From Bog-473 sp963719485 (GTDB lineage: Bacteria > Actinomycetota > Acidimicrobiia > Acidimicrobiales > RAAP-2), in assembly GCA_963719485.1 (NCBI GenBank), contig OY970387.1, forward strand, positions 496,001 to 560,000: a stretch of DNA of 64,000 bases, written 5' to 3'. The translations under genes and the position numbers were made by a program. Of the stretch, positions 1 to 9,516 are shown piece after piece (within the stretch, counting starts at the first letter, position 1; the number at the start of each line of letters is the position of its first letter). The notes below the pieces were generated by a model that was not told the DNA's origin, made no database searches, and saw only the letters and a list, made by a program, of their open reading frames with translations.

Positions 1-1596
1 GCGCCGATGGGATCCTGCGCATTCAGGGCTGTAGCGACTGCGGCGAGCTGGTCCATCCACCCGTGCCCATCTGCCCGTACTGCCGGAGCCGGTCCTCGAA
101 GCCGACCCCGGTGTCGGGCCGGGCCACGGTCGTTGGCTTCACGGTGAACTCCCATCGCTGGCTTCCCGATTTCGATCCGCCCTACGTGATCGCGAATGTC
201 GCCCTGGCAGAGGACGCACGCGTGCACCTGACGACCAACATCGTCGGCTGCGAGCCCTCCGACGTGCAGATCGGCCAGGAGGTGGCCGTTCGTTTCGAAC
301 AGCAGGAGGACGTGTGGCTGCCACTCTTCGAACTGACGGGGTCCGTCGACCCCGTCGATCGCGTCGAGGCTCCGGTGCGGCCCATCCCGCGCGCCCCCGT
401 CAGCGATGAGCGCTTCGAGCACCGGGCCGTCCTCAGCGGCATCGGCCGCTCCACGTTCGGCCGGCGCCTCATGGTCGACCCCCTCTCGCTGGCGATCGAC
501 GCCAGCCTCGAGGCGATCGCTGACGCCGGCCTGACGCTCGACGACATCGACGGCCTGTCGACGTACCCCGGGGCCAGCGGAGCGGGGATGAGTGAGGGGG
601 GAGCCAGCGCCATCGAAGAGGCACTGCGCATCCACCCCACCTGGATCAACGGTGGCGGCGACCTGCCAGGACCGGGCGGCGCCGTCGTTGCCGCCGCCAT
701 GGCCGTGGCATCGGGACTCTGCCGCCACGTCCTGTGCTTCCGTACGGTCTGGGAGTCCACGTTCTCCGTCCTGGCCGCCCAGAGACAACAGGGACCGAGC
801 AGTCAACTTGCAGAGCGCGTGTCCGGCCCGTTCCGCGAGTGGCGCGCTCCCTTCGGTGCCATGTCTGCTGCCAACTGGATCGGCATGAACGCCAACCAGT
901 ACCTGCATCGCTACGGCTCGCCTCGCGAGATGCTCGGTTTGATCGCGGTCAACGGGCGGCGCAATGCGGCGCTGCAATCCGGCCGCCATCTACCGGGACC
1001 CCATGACGATGGACGATTACCTCTCGGCGCGGCCCATCACTTCCCCGTTCGGGCTCTACGACTGTGACGTGCCCTGCGACGGCTCCATCGCCGTCATCGT
1101 CTCCGCGGCGTCGGTGGCCGACGATCTCCCCCACCCGGCGGTGCGCATCGAGGCCGTGGGCACGCAGATTCTCGAGCGGGTGTCGTGGGACCAGGACACC
1201 CTCACCCACGAGCCCCAGGTCATCGGCCAGGCCGCGCACCTGTGGACCAGAACCAGCGTGCGCCCGTCCGAGGTCGATGTGGCGCTCGTCTACGACGGCT
1301 TCACCTTCAACGCCATCTCGTGGCTCGAGGGCCTCGGGTTCTGCGGCTTCGGTGAGGCCTACGACTGGCTCGATGGCGGACGCCGCATCGCCCTCGACGG
1401 CGAGCTGCCGGTCAACCCGCACGGTGGGCAACTCTCCGAGGGACGGACGCACGGCTTCGGGTTCCTGTACGAAGCGGTCCGCCAATTGCGGCATGACGCC
1501 GGCGCGCGCCAGGTTGCAGACGCCAAGACCGCCGTGGTCACCTCAGGCGGCGGCACGCCATCCGGAGTGCTGCTCCTCCAGCGGAATGATGCCTGA
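1..1596 (+). CDS. DUF35 (OB-fold, zinc ribbon)-thiolase fusion, 5'-partial, one frameshift
   Basis: The reading frame is already open at the window edge, so the true start lies to the left. A four-cysteine zinc ribbon (CSDC and CPYC, bases about 30-95) followed by an OB-fold is the DUF35 signature. From about base 400 the protein becomes a thiolase of the SCP-x/Ltp type, ending with the HGGQLSEGRTHGFG stretch and a GGG-rich C-terminus typical of that superfamily. DUF35 partners are known to assemble with Ltp-type thiolases or aldolases in actinobacterial sterol side-chain degradation, so a thiolytic or retro-aldol cleavage of an acyl-CoA is likely. A single extra base near 975 shifts the frame; removing it joins the two halves perfectly. 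I cannot assign the nucleophilic Cys with confidence, so an aldolase remains possible. Confidence 0.85.
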
Positions 1597-1692
1597 CGTC
1601 GTGGCGATCGCATCGCGTGTCCACCAGTGCGCTCTCGGAGCGACGGTACATTGATGCCGCCTGTCCCGGAGCCCACACGGAAGGAGAAGACC

Positions 1693-2367
1693 GTGACGAC
1701 GACCCCACCGCTCACCGGCGAGAAGCCCAGTGGGCCCCGGTCTCGCAAAGGGATCGAGACCCGGGCTCGGCTGCTAGCAGCGGCCAAGGAGGTGTTCGAG
1801 CGTGATGGCTTCCTCGACGCCCGGATCTCCGACATCGCCGAGAACGCCGGCCTCTCGCACGGATCCTTCTACCACTACTTCGAATCGAAGGAGGAGGTGT
1901 TCCGTGAGGTGGCCGCCGCCGTGGAAGAGCGCCTCAGGGAACCGCTGTACAGCGTGATCCTCGACTCGTCGTCGACTGCACCACCCTTCGAACGGATCCA
2001 CGAGGGCATACGACGCAACCTCGAGAGCTACCGGGACGAGGCTCGCATCATGGGCGTCATCGAGCAGGTGTCGCGCTTCGACGACGAGCTCCGCGCCTCC
2101 CGCAACGAGCGCCACCGCGTGTCGTCCGCTCAGATCGCCGACTCCATCCGGCGGCTCCAGCGCCATGGCCTCGCCGACCAGCAACTGGACCCGGAGATCG
2201 CAGCCGCAGGACTCGGCGCGATGACCTACCGCTTTCCCGAGATGTGGTTCGTGCAGGGCCTTCTTGACTGCGACTTCGATACAGGAGTCGAACAGCTGAC
2301 GCGCTTGTTCGTGAACGCGCTGGGTTTGCCGGAGGCATCCGCAACGACGGCGCCTCGAGCTTCCTGA
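1693..2367 (+). CDS. TetR/AcrR family transcriptional repressor
   Basis: This 224-residue protein carries an N-terminal TetR helix-turn-helix (about residues 20-66) with the typical GLSHGSFYHYFESKEEVF stretch. The C-terminal ligand-binding part is helical and not informative about the inducer. I chose GTG at 1693 because AAGGAGA lies a few bases upstream (1681-1687); an in-frame ATG at 1654 would add residues before the homology starts. It follows the thiolase fusion by about 100 bases on the same strand and ends four bases from the convergent HNH gene. Its target is not evident; the thiolase fusion or the leftward P450 operon are candidates. Confidence 0.85.
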   Translation: MTTTPPLTGEKPSGPRSRKGIETRARLLAAAKEVFERDGFLDARISDIAENAGLSHGSFYHYFESKEEVFREVAAAVEERLREPLYSVILDSSSTAPPFERIHEGIRRNLESYRDEARIMGVIEQVSRFDDELRASRNERHRVSSAQIADSIRRLQRHGLADQQLDPEIAAAGLGAMTYRFPEMWFVQGLLDCDFDTGVEQLTRLFVNALGLPEASATTAPRAS

Positions 2368-2371
2368 ACGC

Positions 2372-3553
2372 CTAGCCCGACAAACCCGATCGCGGACCCG
2401 CCGTGGCGCGGGCCCACAGGGGCGAGGGGCGCGAGGTCATGACCCGGCCCTTGGGGGCGGTGAAGGTGAGCTCCTCGTTCGCGTTGCCCGACATGGTCCA
2501 GCCCTTGGAGTGCACCAGATGATGGTGGTAAAGGCATTGGAGCGCGAGGTTGCCCAGATCGGTCCGGCCTCCGGGCTTCCAGGGCACGATGTGGTGGATG
2601 TTGGTGAACGTGACGTTGGTACATCCGGGGAAGCGGCAATGGCGATCCCGGCGCATGACTTCTCGGCGCTGGGCATCGCTCGGTGTCCGCCGGGCCCGGC
2701 CCTCGTACATGGTGTGGCCCACGTCGTCGTCGACCCCGATGGCGATGGTGGCGTCACAGGCGATCTTTTGGACGACCTCGGTGCTGACGAGGCCGTCACG
2801 CTCGAGCTCGCCGGCGAGGGCGGTTGACTCGCCGGACTCATCGACCAAAACGGCGAGCGGGACGTGGGCGACGACGAAGTACGGGCTCGCGGTCGTGGAG
2901 GTGTCCTGGTCGCCCGAGGACCGGATGATCTCGACAAAGGCGTCACAGAGGCGCTGGTCCCAGGGCGTCTCGCCGTCGGTGGGGACCGCTCTGGCCCGGG
3001 CTTCGAGGCAGGCCCTAGTCGCAGCGAAGGACTCGGAAGGGAGTTGCACCGTCATGGTGCGGAACGCCTCGTTGAAGCGCAAGAAGCGACGGTCGTGCTC
3101 GGAGCGACCCGAAGCTGGTTTGGCTGCCGCCGCCTTCGTACCGGCGACGTCGGCCAGCTCGCGCACGGTGCATTTCTTGGCCTGATCGCGTAACTCCTGG
3201 TCGGTCTCGGGCGTCGCCACGTCGACCACCGCCCGGACCTTGTCGAAGGACACGTCCCCGACACACAACGACTGGACCAGGTGGGGGAGGTCCCAGGCCT
3301 TCTCCCCCACGTGCGTCAGTGCCCGCGCCGTCGGCGTCGATACCCCGAAGCGCTCGGCGGCCCAGGCCTCGGTCGACGTCGACCCGTCCTCTCGGTAGGT
3401 CTGTCGCCGGCCGACCTCGCCCAAGTGCACGGCGATCGTCCCCTCGGCGGCGGCCTTCTGCCGGAAGGCCTGATCGAGCACGTCGGCGATCTCCTCGTCC
3501 GACAGGGCCCCCGCAGCGGAAATCAGGCCGGGACCGGTGGGAGTTTCGGGCAT
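2372..3553 (-). CDS. DUF222 / 13E12-type HNH endonuclease domain protein
   Basis: The 393-residue protein has an N-terminal helical DUF222 (13E12 repeat) region and a C-terminal HNH nuclease domain starting around residue 306. The nuclease part shows CRFPGC, the paired NIHH histidines near 320, and a downstream LYHHHLVHSKGW stretch, so zinc and metal ligands are present. Such proteins are abundant, often multicopy, in high-GC actinobacteria; their biological role is poorly defined, with mobility or DNA degradation suggested. It has no functional link with the catabolic neighbours and faces the TetR gene tail to tail. I see no flanking repeats that would mark it as part of a mobile element. 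Confidence 0.88.
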   Translation of the reverse strand: MPETPTGPGLISAAGALSDEEIADVLDQAFRQKAAAEGTIAVHLGEVGRRQTYREDGSTSTEAWAAERFGVSTPTARALTHVGEKAWDLPHLVQSLCVGDVSFDKVRAVVDVATPETDQELRDQAKKCTVRELADVAGTKAAAAKPASGRSEHDRRFLRFNEAFRTMTVQLPSESFAATRACLEARARAVPTDGETPWDQRLCDAFVEIIRSSGDQDTSTTASPYFVVAHVPLAVLVDESGESTALAGELERDGLVSTEVVQKIACDATIAIGVDDDVGHTMYEGRARRTPSDAQRREVMRRDRHCRFPGCTNVTFTNIHHIVPWKPGGRTDLGNLALQCLYHHHLVHSKGWTMSGNANEELTFTAPKGRVMTSRPSPLWARATAGPRSGLSG

Positions 3554-3607
3554 CGAGCGAAGAACGGTCGCTCCCCGCCGGAAAAGAGTCCGGCAGCAAC
3601 AAGGCGG

Positions 3608-4465
3608 TCAGCCGAGAACTTCGGCCTGCCACTCCAGAAGTTGCGGGGCCAGGCGCGGCCAACGGGCGAAGAGCCCCTCTTCGCGTGCTTCCCCTCGTTC
3701 GATCCACTCGCGGTCGCCCCAGGGCGGCTCGGTGAGGCGTGACTTCGGCAACAGTCCGGCGAGCAATTCGGAGGTGGCCCGGGTGTGGTGCGGGTCACTG
3801 GCGCCACTCCGGAAGACCAGGGCCGGGATGTCCAGGGTCCTGGCCTCCGCATCGGGGAGCCCGGGGATGTGCTCGTCGTCACGGGGGCAGTAGGCGAGCA
3901 TCCAGCGCTCCATCGTCGATATGAACTCAGCCGGGTCCTGCGCCAGGAACCGGTCCCGATTGGAGGGGTTCGCCTGCAGCACCTCTTCCCATTCGGGGAG
4001 CGCCGCCACAGCCTCCATCCCGTCCCTCCACGCCGCGGCCAGTGACCCACCGCAGTAGTGCACCGCAAGCGTCATGAGCCCGTACACCCCGCCGCTGATC
4101 CACCAGACCGCCAGCCCTGCGGCCGCCTCCGGGTGGCGCGACGCGGTGAGCAACGACACCCGGGCCCCGCCGGACCCACCGGCGATGACGGCCGGGGTCA
4201 TATCGAGATGTCCGAGCAACCCGGCGAGCGCGTCGGCCTGCATGGCGGACTCCGACGGGCCTTCGAAGCTCACGTCGGACTCGCCGCAATTGGGCCGGTC
4301 CCAGATCAGCACCTGGTTCCCGTGCTCGGCCAGGGCCAGGGCGAGCTCGCGCACCCCGGGCGACTCCTTGGTGAAGCGCCCGCCCGGCGTGATCACCCAC
4401 GGGCGACCCGCCTCGCCGATCACCTCATATGCCAGCGACAGCCCGTTGATCTCTGCGACGGCCAT
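3608..4465 (-). CDS. alpha/beta-hydrolase fold protein, canonical histidine not seen
   Basis: A 285-residue protein with the alpha/beta-hydrolase fold: an early strand-oxyanion region, a DRPNCGESD segment, and a nucleophile elbow AGGSGGA with Ser98. Asp224 in the SGASDPHH segment fits the acid of the triad. The usual C-terminal histidine is replaced by PPWGDREW and no histidine occurs after residue 227, so catalysis may be unusual or may use His226/227. It is the last gene of the leftward operon, 63 bases after the acyl-CoA dehydrogenase, which suggests a role on a CoA thioester, ester or ring-cleavage intermediate of the same pathway. Confidence 0.8.
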   Translation of the reverse strand: MAVAEINGLSLAYEVIGEAGRPWVITPGGRFTKESPGVRELALALAEHGNQVLIWDRPNCGESDVSFEGPSESAMQADALAGLLGHLDMTPAVIAGGSGGARVSLLTASRHPEAAAGLAVWWISGGVYGLMTLAVHYCGGSLAAAWRDGMEAVAALPEWEEVLQANPSNRDRFLAQDPAEFISTMERWMLAYCPRDDEHIPGLPDAEARTLDIPALVFRSGASDPHHTRATSELLAGLLPKSRLTEPPWGDREWIERGEAREEGLFARWPRLAPQLLEWQAEVLG

Positions 4466-4528
4466 ATGTATGAGCTCCTCCGAAGTCGACGCCGGGCACG
4501 GGTTGCCACGGCTGGGCTGCTGATCAGG

Positions 4529-5818
4529 TCAGGTGCCGGAAGCGGGGCCGCGGGGCACGTCACGGAACGGCACGTCCTTGTCCAGCCTGCGTTCGCGGGG
4601 CATGGAGAGCACCCGCTCGCTGATGACGTTGCGGGCCATTTCGGTCGTGCCACCGCCGATCGTCCCTCCCTGGCGCATCAGGAAGTTCACCGCGGGCGGG
4701 AACGATCCCGAGTCGTCGGTCCAGGCCGCCCCGTCCGGGCCGGCCGCCTCGAAGGCCAACGTCACGATCCGATTGGCGGCCATGCCCTTGAACAGGCGGA
4801 CGAGGGCCGCCGCCTGGTCGTTCAGGCGGCCGGCACGGATGCTCTCGCTCACGTACGACGACATCTCCTTGGAGACCAACTCGAGCATCCGCGCCTCGCC
4901 CACCAGCTCGCGCACCGACGGATCCTGCAGCCGCCCATTGTCCCGGGCGATGTCGAAGACGGTCGACGCGTCCATGTTCCCGTGGGTCAGGCCGATGGGC
5001 TCGGTGACGTACGGCGAGTTGTAGAGCATCCGCTCGTAGAACATCCAGCGGGTGGCGACGGTCCACCCGTCGTCGACGTCACCGATGCGCTCCGTGTCGG
5101 GCACGATCAGGTCGGTCATGAATTCCTGACAGAACTCACGAGAGCCGTTCAACATCTCGATCCGGTGCACCTCGATGTTCGGCTGGTGGATCGGGAACAT
5201 GAACACCGACAGTCCCCGGTGCTTGGGGACGTCCCAGTTGGTGCGGGCGAGGCACAGCCCCCAGTCGGACCACCAGGCGCCCGTGGTCCAGACCTTCGAG
5301 CCGTTCAGCACCCACTGGTCGCCGTCCCGCACGGCGGTGGTCAGGGCCCCGGCGACGTCCGAGCCACCGCTGGGCTCCGAGAGGAACTGCATCCAGAGCG
5401 CCTCCCCCTTCAAAATGGCGGGGAGGTGGCGCAGCTTCTGCTCCTCGGTCCCGAACTCGAGGATGACCGTGGCGCACGGCGAGAGATTCGGTACCTGCAT
5501 CCGGACGGGGTACTCGTGCCCGACGAGCTCCTCGTTGAGGATCTTCTGGTGCGCCGGCGTCAGGCCCTGCCCGCCGTAGGCGCGCGGGAAGCAGATGCCG
5601 GCCAGCCCCGCGTCGAAGAGCATGCGCTGGAGCTCCCGGTCGCGGGCTACCGCGGCGAGCTCCGCTTCCTCGCTCAGCCCGTGGTAGCCGAGGCGCAGCT
5701 CCTCGGGCGACATCTCCCGGAGATTGGCGCGGATGAAGGTTCGGGCCCGCTCCCGGAAAGACCCGAGGTCCTCCATCTCCTCCGCGCCCTCCGCCTGCTC
5801 CAGCCGCAGCGCGCTCAT
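4529..5818 (-). CDS. acyl-CoA dehydrogenase, larger subunit of a pair
   Basis: This 429-residue flavoprotein has the complete acyl-CoA dehydrogenase fold: an N-terminal helical domain, the middle beta domain with the FLSEPSGGSDVAGA stretch and a VWTTGAWWSDWG segment, and a C-terminal four-helix bundle. Near the end IGGGTTEMARNVI lacks the glutamate of the medium-chain type at that position, as in isovaleryl-, long-chain and many steroid-type enzymes where the base comes from another helix. The ATG overlaps the stop of the next gene upstream (ATGA), implying coupled translation and a probable heteromeric enzyme. It should introduce an alpha-beta double bond into an acyl-CoA made by the upstream P450 and aldehyde dehydrogenase. 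Confidence 0.9.
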   Translation of the reverse strand: MSALRLEQAEGAEEMEDLGSFRERARTFIRANLREMSPEELRLGYHGLSEEAELAAVARDRELQRMLFDAGLAGICFPRAYGGQGLTPAHQKILNEELVGHEYPVRMQVPNLSPCATVILEFGTEEQKLRHLPAILKGEALWMQFLSEPSGGSDVAGALTTAVRDGDQWVLNGSKVWTTGAWWSDWGLCLARTNWDVPKHRGLSVFMFPIHQPNIEVHRIEMLNGSREFCQEFMTDLIVPDTERIGDVDDGWTVATRWMFYERMLYNSPYVTEPIGLTHGNMDASTVFDIARDNGRLQDPSVRELVGEARMLELVSKEMSSYVSESIRAGRLNDQAAALVRLFKGMAANRIVTLAFEAAGPDGAAWTDDSGSFPPAVNFLMRQGGTIGGGTTEMARNVISERVLSMPRERRLDKDVPFRDVPRGPASGT

Positions 5819-6952
5819 GCGGCCACCCCTTCCCGCTCGGCCACCAGCGCGGCGATGCGCTGGCGGTGGTCCGCCGGCGTACCGGCCAATGCGCGATCCA
5901 CAATGAGGCGGCGCAGGTACAGGTGCAGGTCGTGCTCGAACGTGACACCGATGCCCCCGTGCATCTGCACGCAGTCCTGCAGCAGCTCGGCGCCGTATTG
6001 ACCGATGTAGGCCTTGGCGGCGCTGACCATCTCGGGCGCGCCCTCGCTGCCCTCCTGCGTGGCGGCGCACGACGCCGCGCTCGATGGCGTGGGACGCCTC
6101 GAGCCAGCTCATCATGTCGGCGAACCGGTGCTTCAGGGCCTGGTACGAGGCGAGCGGCCGCCCGAAGGAATAGCGGTCGAAGGACCACTCGACCGTCATG
6201 TCGAACCCGGCCTGCATCGCACCGACCGACTCGGCGTTGAGTATGACGAGGAACTCCAGGAACTGACGGTCGACGTCCGCCGACGCCTGCCCCACGGCGC
6301 CCACCACCGTGCCCGCAGGGACCCTCACGTCGTCGAAGGTCACCACGGAGAAGCGGCGGGTCAGGTCGACGGTCTGCATCGGGGACACCGTCACGCCTGC
6401 TGCCGACGTGGGCACCAGCACCTGCGTCGTGCCCCCACCGTCATCGTGGCTGCAGGTGACGAGCAGGTGGCCCGCCGCGCCGGCCGACTCCACCGGGCGC
6501 GCCGCACCGCGCAAGACGAGGTCGGGTCCATCACGGGTCGCCTCCACGGTCGGTCGCCACCCGTCGGGGCCGGCCGCCGGGGCGCACCAGGTGGCGATCC
6601 CATCGCCCGAGAGGAGGGCGCCCAGCACGTCGGGTGCTCCGCCGTGCGCATTGAGCGCCGAGGCGACCACGTTGGTCGTGACCAGCGGTCCGGGTGCGGC
6701 ATGGCGCCCGAACTCGTAGGCGACGAGGCTGAGATCCACGAGGCCCGCTCCGCTGATGGAGCCCCCGCCGTGCGCCTCGCTCACGAGCAGCGAGGTCCAT
6801 CCGAGCTCCGCGCCGCGGCGCCAGAAGGACGGGTCGAATCCCGTGGCGTCCCCGCGCAGGGCGCGCACCGCGTCGGGCGGCGCCTGCTCCGCCAGGAAGC
6901 GAGCGGTGGTCTCGCGGAAGAACTGCTGGTCGTCGCTGAGGCCGAGCAACAT
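5815..6952 (-). CDS. acyl-CoA dehydrogenase, smaller partner subunit, one frameshift
   Basis: About 380 residues starting MLLGLSDDQQFFRETT, with the acyl-CoA dehydrogenase N-terminal domain, a middle domain and a C-terminal part containing CVQMHGGIGVTFEHDLHLYLRR. One extra C near 6076 breaks the frame between residues of the C-terminal bundle; deleting it restores a continuous protein (ERASCAATQEGSEGAPEM). Without the correction the sequence would read as a false fusion with the next gene. Its start shares a base with the upstream amidohydrolase stop (TGATG) and its stop overlaps the following dehydrogenase start. This tandem arrangement matches the alpha2beta2 acyl-CoA dehydrogenases of steroid-degrading actinobacteria. 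Confidence 0.88.
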
Positions 6953-8242
6953 CAGGCGGTCGTCACCACGCCGATGCCGGCGGCCTCGTTGCGCGTGCGC
7001 CACTCGTCACGCGACATGCGGGTCACGTCGACATCGCGGGCGACGCTGCGCAGGGCGCCCACGGTCGCCTCGTCCTTGGGTGTGTACGTGAAGGGGTCCC
7101 AGCCGAAGAAGCGGCAGGCGTTCTCCCACGTGATCTTGTGGATCTCGTCGTCGCGGCACCCCAGCGTCCTGGAACTCCTTCCAGGCGAACTCGGGCGACT
7201 CGGGCCAGGTGGTGTCGGTGTGGGGGTAGTCGCACTCCCAGGCGATGATGTCGAGCCGATGCGGTCCCGCAGCAGCAGGCCGGACGGGTCGGTGATGTAG
7301 CAGGCCAGGATGTGGTCGCGGAACACCTCCGAGGGCAGCTTGCCGCCGAAGTCGTCGCCGTCGTGCAGCCACTCCTGGTTCTCGAAGTGGCGGTCGATGC
7401 GGTCGAAGTAGAACGGGATCCAGCCGATGCCGCCCTCGGACAGGGCGACCTTGAGGTCGGGGAAGCGCGCGCAGGGTCGGGCCGAAGAGCAGGTCCTGCG
7501 CGGTGATGGCGCTGATCTGGCAGGCCAGCACCATGAGGTGGTCGACCGGCGCCTCCGCGGGCCGCTGGATGACGTCGAACCCGGCGCCGATGTGCAGCGA
7601 GAGCACCATGTTCTCGTCGCACAGCGCCGCGAGCATCGGGTCCCAGTAGCCCGACAGGAAGCTCGGGAAGCCCTGGACGTGCGGCGTCTCGAGGAAGCTG
7701 ATCGACCGGCAGCCCTTCTTGGCGATGCGGTGGACCTCGGCCACGGCGAGCGTCGACGTCCCACATCGGCACGATGCCCAGCGGGATGAAGCGCCCCGGG
7801 TAGGCCCCGCACCACTCGTCGATGGCCCAGTCGTTGTAGGCCTGGAGCATGACGAGGGCGATCTCCTTGTCGCTGCGCCTCGGCGAACGTCCGGGCGTTC
7901 CAGCCGGCCATGGTCGGGAAGCTCATGCGACGCCGAGGACGCCGTTGGCGTTCATGTCGCGCGACGCGCTCGTGGACGTCGAAGCAGCCCGGGCCGCAGC
8001 TCGGTGTAGGTGCCGGGGTTGAAGCCCCACTCCTCGGAGGGCCAGCCGACCGTGGCGGCCATGCCGAACGGACGTGCTGGTCTTCTCGCCCTGGAACACC
8101 CACTGGTCGATGCCGTCCTCGTTGCGGACGACCTTCGGGCGCGTCGTCCTGCCACTTCGTCCGGGACGTGGTTCTCGTACATGTCGGGCGGCTCGATCAT
8201 GTGGTCGTCGATGCTGACCAGGATCATGTCGTCGAGCTTCAT
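6952..8242 (-). CDS. amidohydrolase family (TIM-barrel, COG2159 type), many frameshifts
   Basis: The start (MKLDDMILVSIDDHMIEPPDMY) and the recoverable segments (ALSEGGIGWIPFYFDRIDRH, IAWECDYPHTDTTWP) are those of the amidohydrolase-2 family, which includes metal-dependent decarboxylases and hydrolases acting on aromatic or CoA-pathway acids. The reading frame switches about ten times, roughly at 8142, 8072, 7990, 7960, 7935, 7880, 7757, 7475, 7255 and 7165, by single-base insertions or deletions, while each segment stays well conserved. I therefore regard it as one intact gene with sequence errors. It sits between the P450 and the acyl-CoA dehydrogenase pair in the same leftward operon, so a decarboxylation or hydrolysis step in that pathway is likely. 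Confidence 0.75.
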
Positions 8243-8279
8243 GGTGTGCTCCTCTGCCGATGGCTCCACAACGACCGGG

Positions 8280-9482
8280 TCACGACGACGTACGCACCGG
8301 CAGCGTCTCCCAGCCCCGCACGGTCGAGGTGCGGGCGCGCTGTGCCTTGTCGTAGTCGACCTCCCACTCGGGGAAGCGGTTGAGCACCTCGTCCAGCGCC
8401 ACGCGCCCCTCCAGGCGGGCCAGCGCCATACCGAGGCACAGGTGGATGCCGTAGCCAAAAGCCTGATGCCGGCCGATGGCACGGTGAATGTCGAAGCTGT
8501 CCCCGTCGGGAAAGTGACGCTCGTCCCGGTTGGCCGAACCGTTCAGCAGGACCATGATGCCGCCCTCGGGCACGGTCCGGCCGTGGATCTCGACGTCCCG
8601 CGTCACGTAGCGGGACTGCACCGGCGACGGCGACTCGTAGCGCAACAGCTCCTCGATCGTGTTGGGGATCAGCGACCGGTCCGCCACCACCTCGGCGCGC
8701 TGGTCGGGATGGCGCCCGAGGACTTCGCCGGTGAAGCCGATCAGGCGGGTCGTGGTCTCGTTCCCGGCCCCCGCCAGCAGGCCGACGTAGCCGAGGACCT
8801 CCTCGTGGGTGAGCGTACGCGTCGTGCCCGTGTCGTCCTCGAACTCGGCGTTGAGCAACTCGGTCATCAGGTCGTCGGAGGGGTGGTCGGCGCGCCAGGT
8901 GATGTAGTCCGAGAACACCTCGGACTGGGCTGCGCCGCTGTACTCGGTCTCGTTCGGAACGCCCTCCTCGAGTCGCAGGCCCTCGTCGAGGTGGTCCCGG
9001 ATCGCCTCCTGGTCCTGCTCGGGGATGCCGAGCAGCATCCCGATGACCCGCATCGGCATGAACTTGCCCAGGTTCGCGATGAAGTCGAAGCCGCCCGCGC
9101 CGACGAGCGGGTCGAGGACCTCGGCGCAGAAGGCGCGCACCTGGGGCTCGAGCGCCAACATCTTCTTGGGGGTGAAGACGCGCGAGAGCAGGCCGCGGTG
9201 GTTGTCGTGCGTCGGAGGGTCCTCGAAGAGGATGGACCCGGGTGGGATCTCCACCCCGGCCTTGATGATCTCGAGGACCGAGCCGCGGCCCGAGATGTAG
9301 GTCTTCCAGTCGAGCATGGCCGCGTCGACGTCCTCCCAGCGGCTCAACGCGAAGAACTCATACTTCTCGTTCCAATAGAGGGGCGCCTCGTCGCGCAGCC
9401 TCTTCCACACCGGGTACGGATCGGCGTCGATCTCGAAGTCGTAGGGGTCGTAATAGACCCCGGACTCGCTGGTGACGGTCAC
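8280..9482 (-). CDS. cytochrome P450 (soluble bacterial class)
   Basis: A 400-residue P450 with all hallmarks: the I-helix oxygen-activating AGAGNETTT (237-245), ExxR (Glu278-Arg281), and the heme loop FGYGIHLCLG with Cys349. No membrane anchor is present. The GTG start at 9482 is supported by AGGAGG about six bases upstream; an open extension further upstream overlaps the aldehyde dehydrogenase. It lies 34 bases after that gene, so hydroxylation of a methyl or methylene group followed by oxidation to a carboxylate is the natural reading. A second P450 at 56.9-58.1 kb is clearly a close paralogue. Redox partners are not adjacent; the ferredoxin-type reductase at 41.1 kb could serve. Confidence 0.93.
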   Translation of the reverse strand: MTVTSESGVYYDPYDFEIDADPYPVWKRLRDEAPLYWNEKYEFFALSRWEDVDAAMLDWKTYISGRGSVLEIIKAGVEIPPGSILFEDPPTHDNHRGLLSRVFTPKKMLALEPQVRAFCAEVLDPLVGAGGFDFIANLGKFMPMRVIGMLLGIPEQDQEAIRDHLDEGLRLEEGVPNETEYSGAAQSEVFSDYITWRADHPSDDLMTELLNAEFEDDTGTTRTLTHEEVLGYVGLLAGAGNETTTRLIGFTGEVLGRHPDQRAEVVADRSLIPNTIEELLRYESPSPVQSRYVTRDVEIHGRTVPEGGIMVLLNGSANRDERHFPDGDSFDIHRAIGRHQAFGYGIHLCLGMALARLEGRVALDEVLNRFPEWEVDYDKAQRARTSTVRGWETLPVRTSS

Positions 9483-9516
9483 GTCTCGACCTCCTTGCCT
9501 ACGCGCTCGGGCCGGC

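Noticed and set aside
2372..3553. Mobile element or restriction system marked by the HNH gene
   Set aside because: No transposase, integrase, methylase or flanking repeats are present; DUF222-HNH genes are scattered singly through actinobacterial genomes.
4058..6001. A long open frame on the + strand opposite the acyl-CoA dehydrogenases
   Set aside because: It is the GC-driven mirror of real genes on the other strand: its composition is Arg/Gly/Ala-rich, it has no family motifs, and it covers parts of several true genes. Many similar antisense frames in the window were dismissed for the same reason.
4529..7003. An apparent 824-residue double acyl-CoA dehydrogenase fusion
   Set aside because: The joining stretch is nonsense-like (Arg/Gly-rich). 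Removing one base at about 6076 gives two normal proteins with an ATGA overlap.
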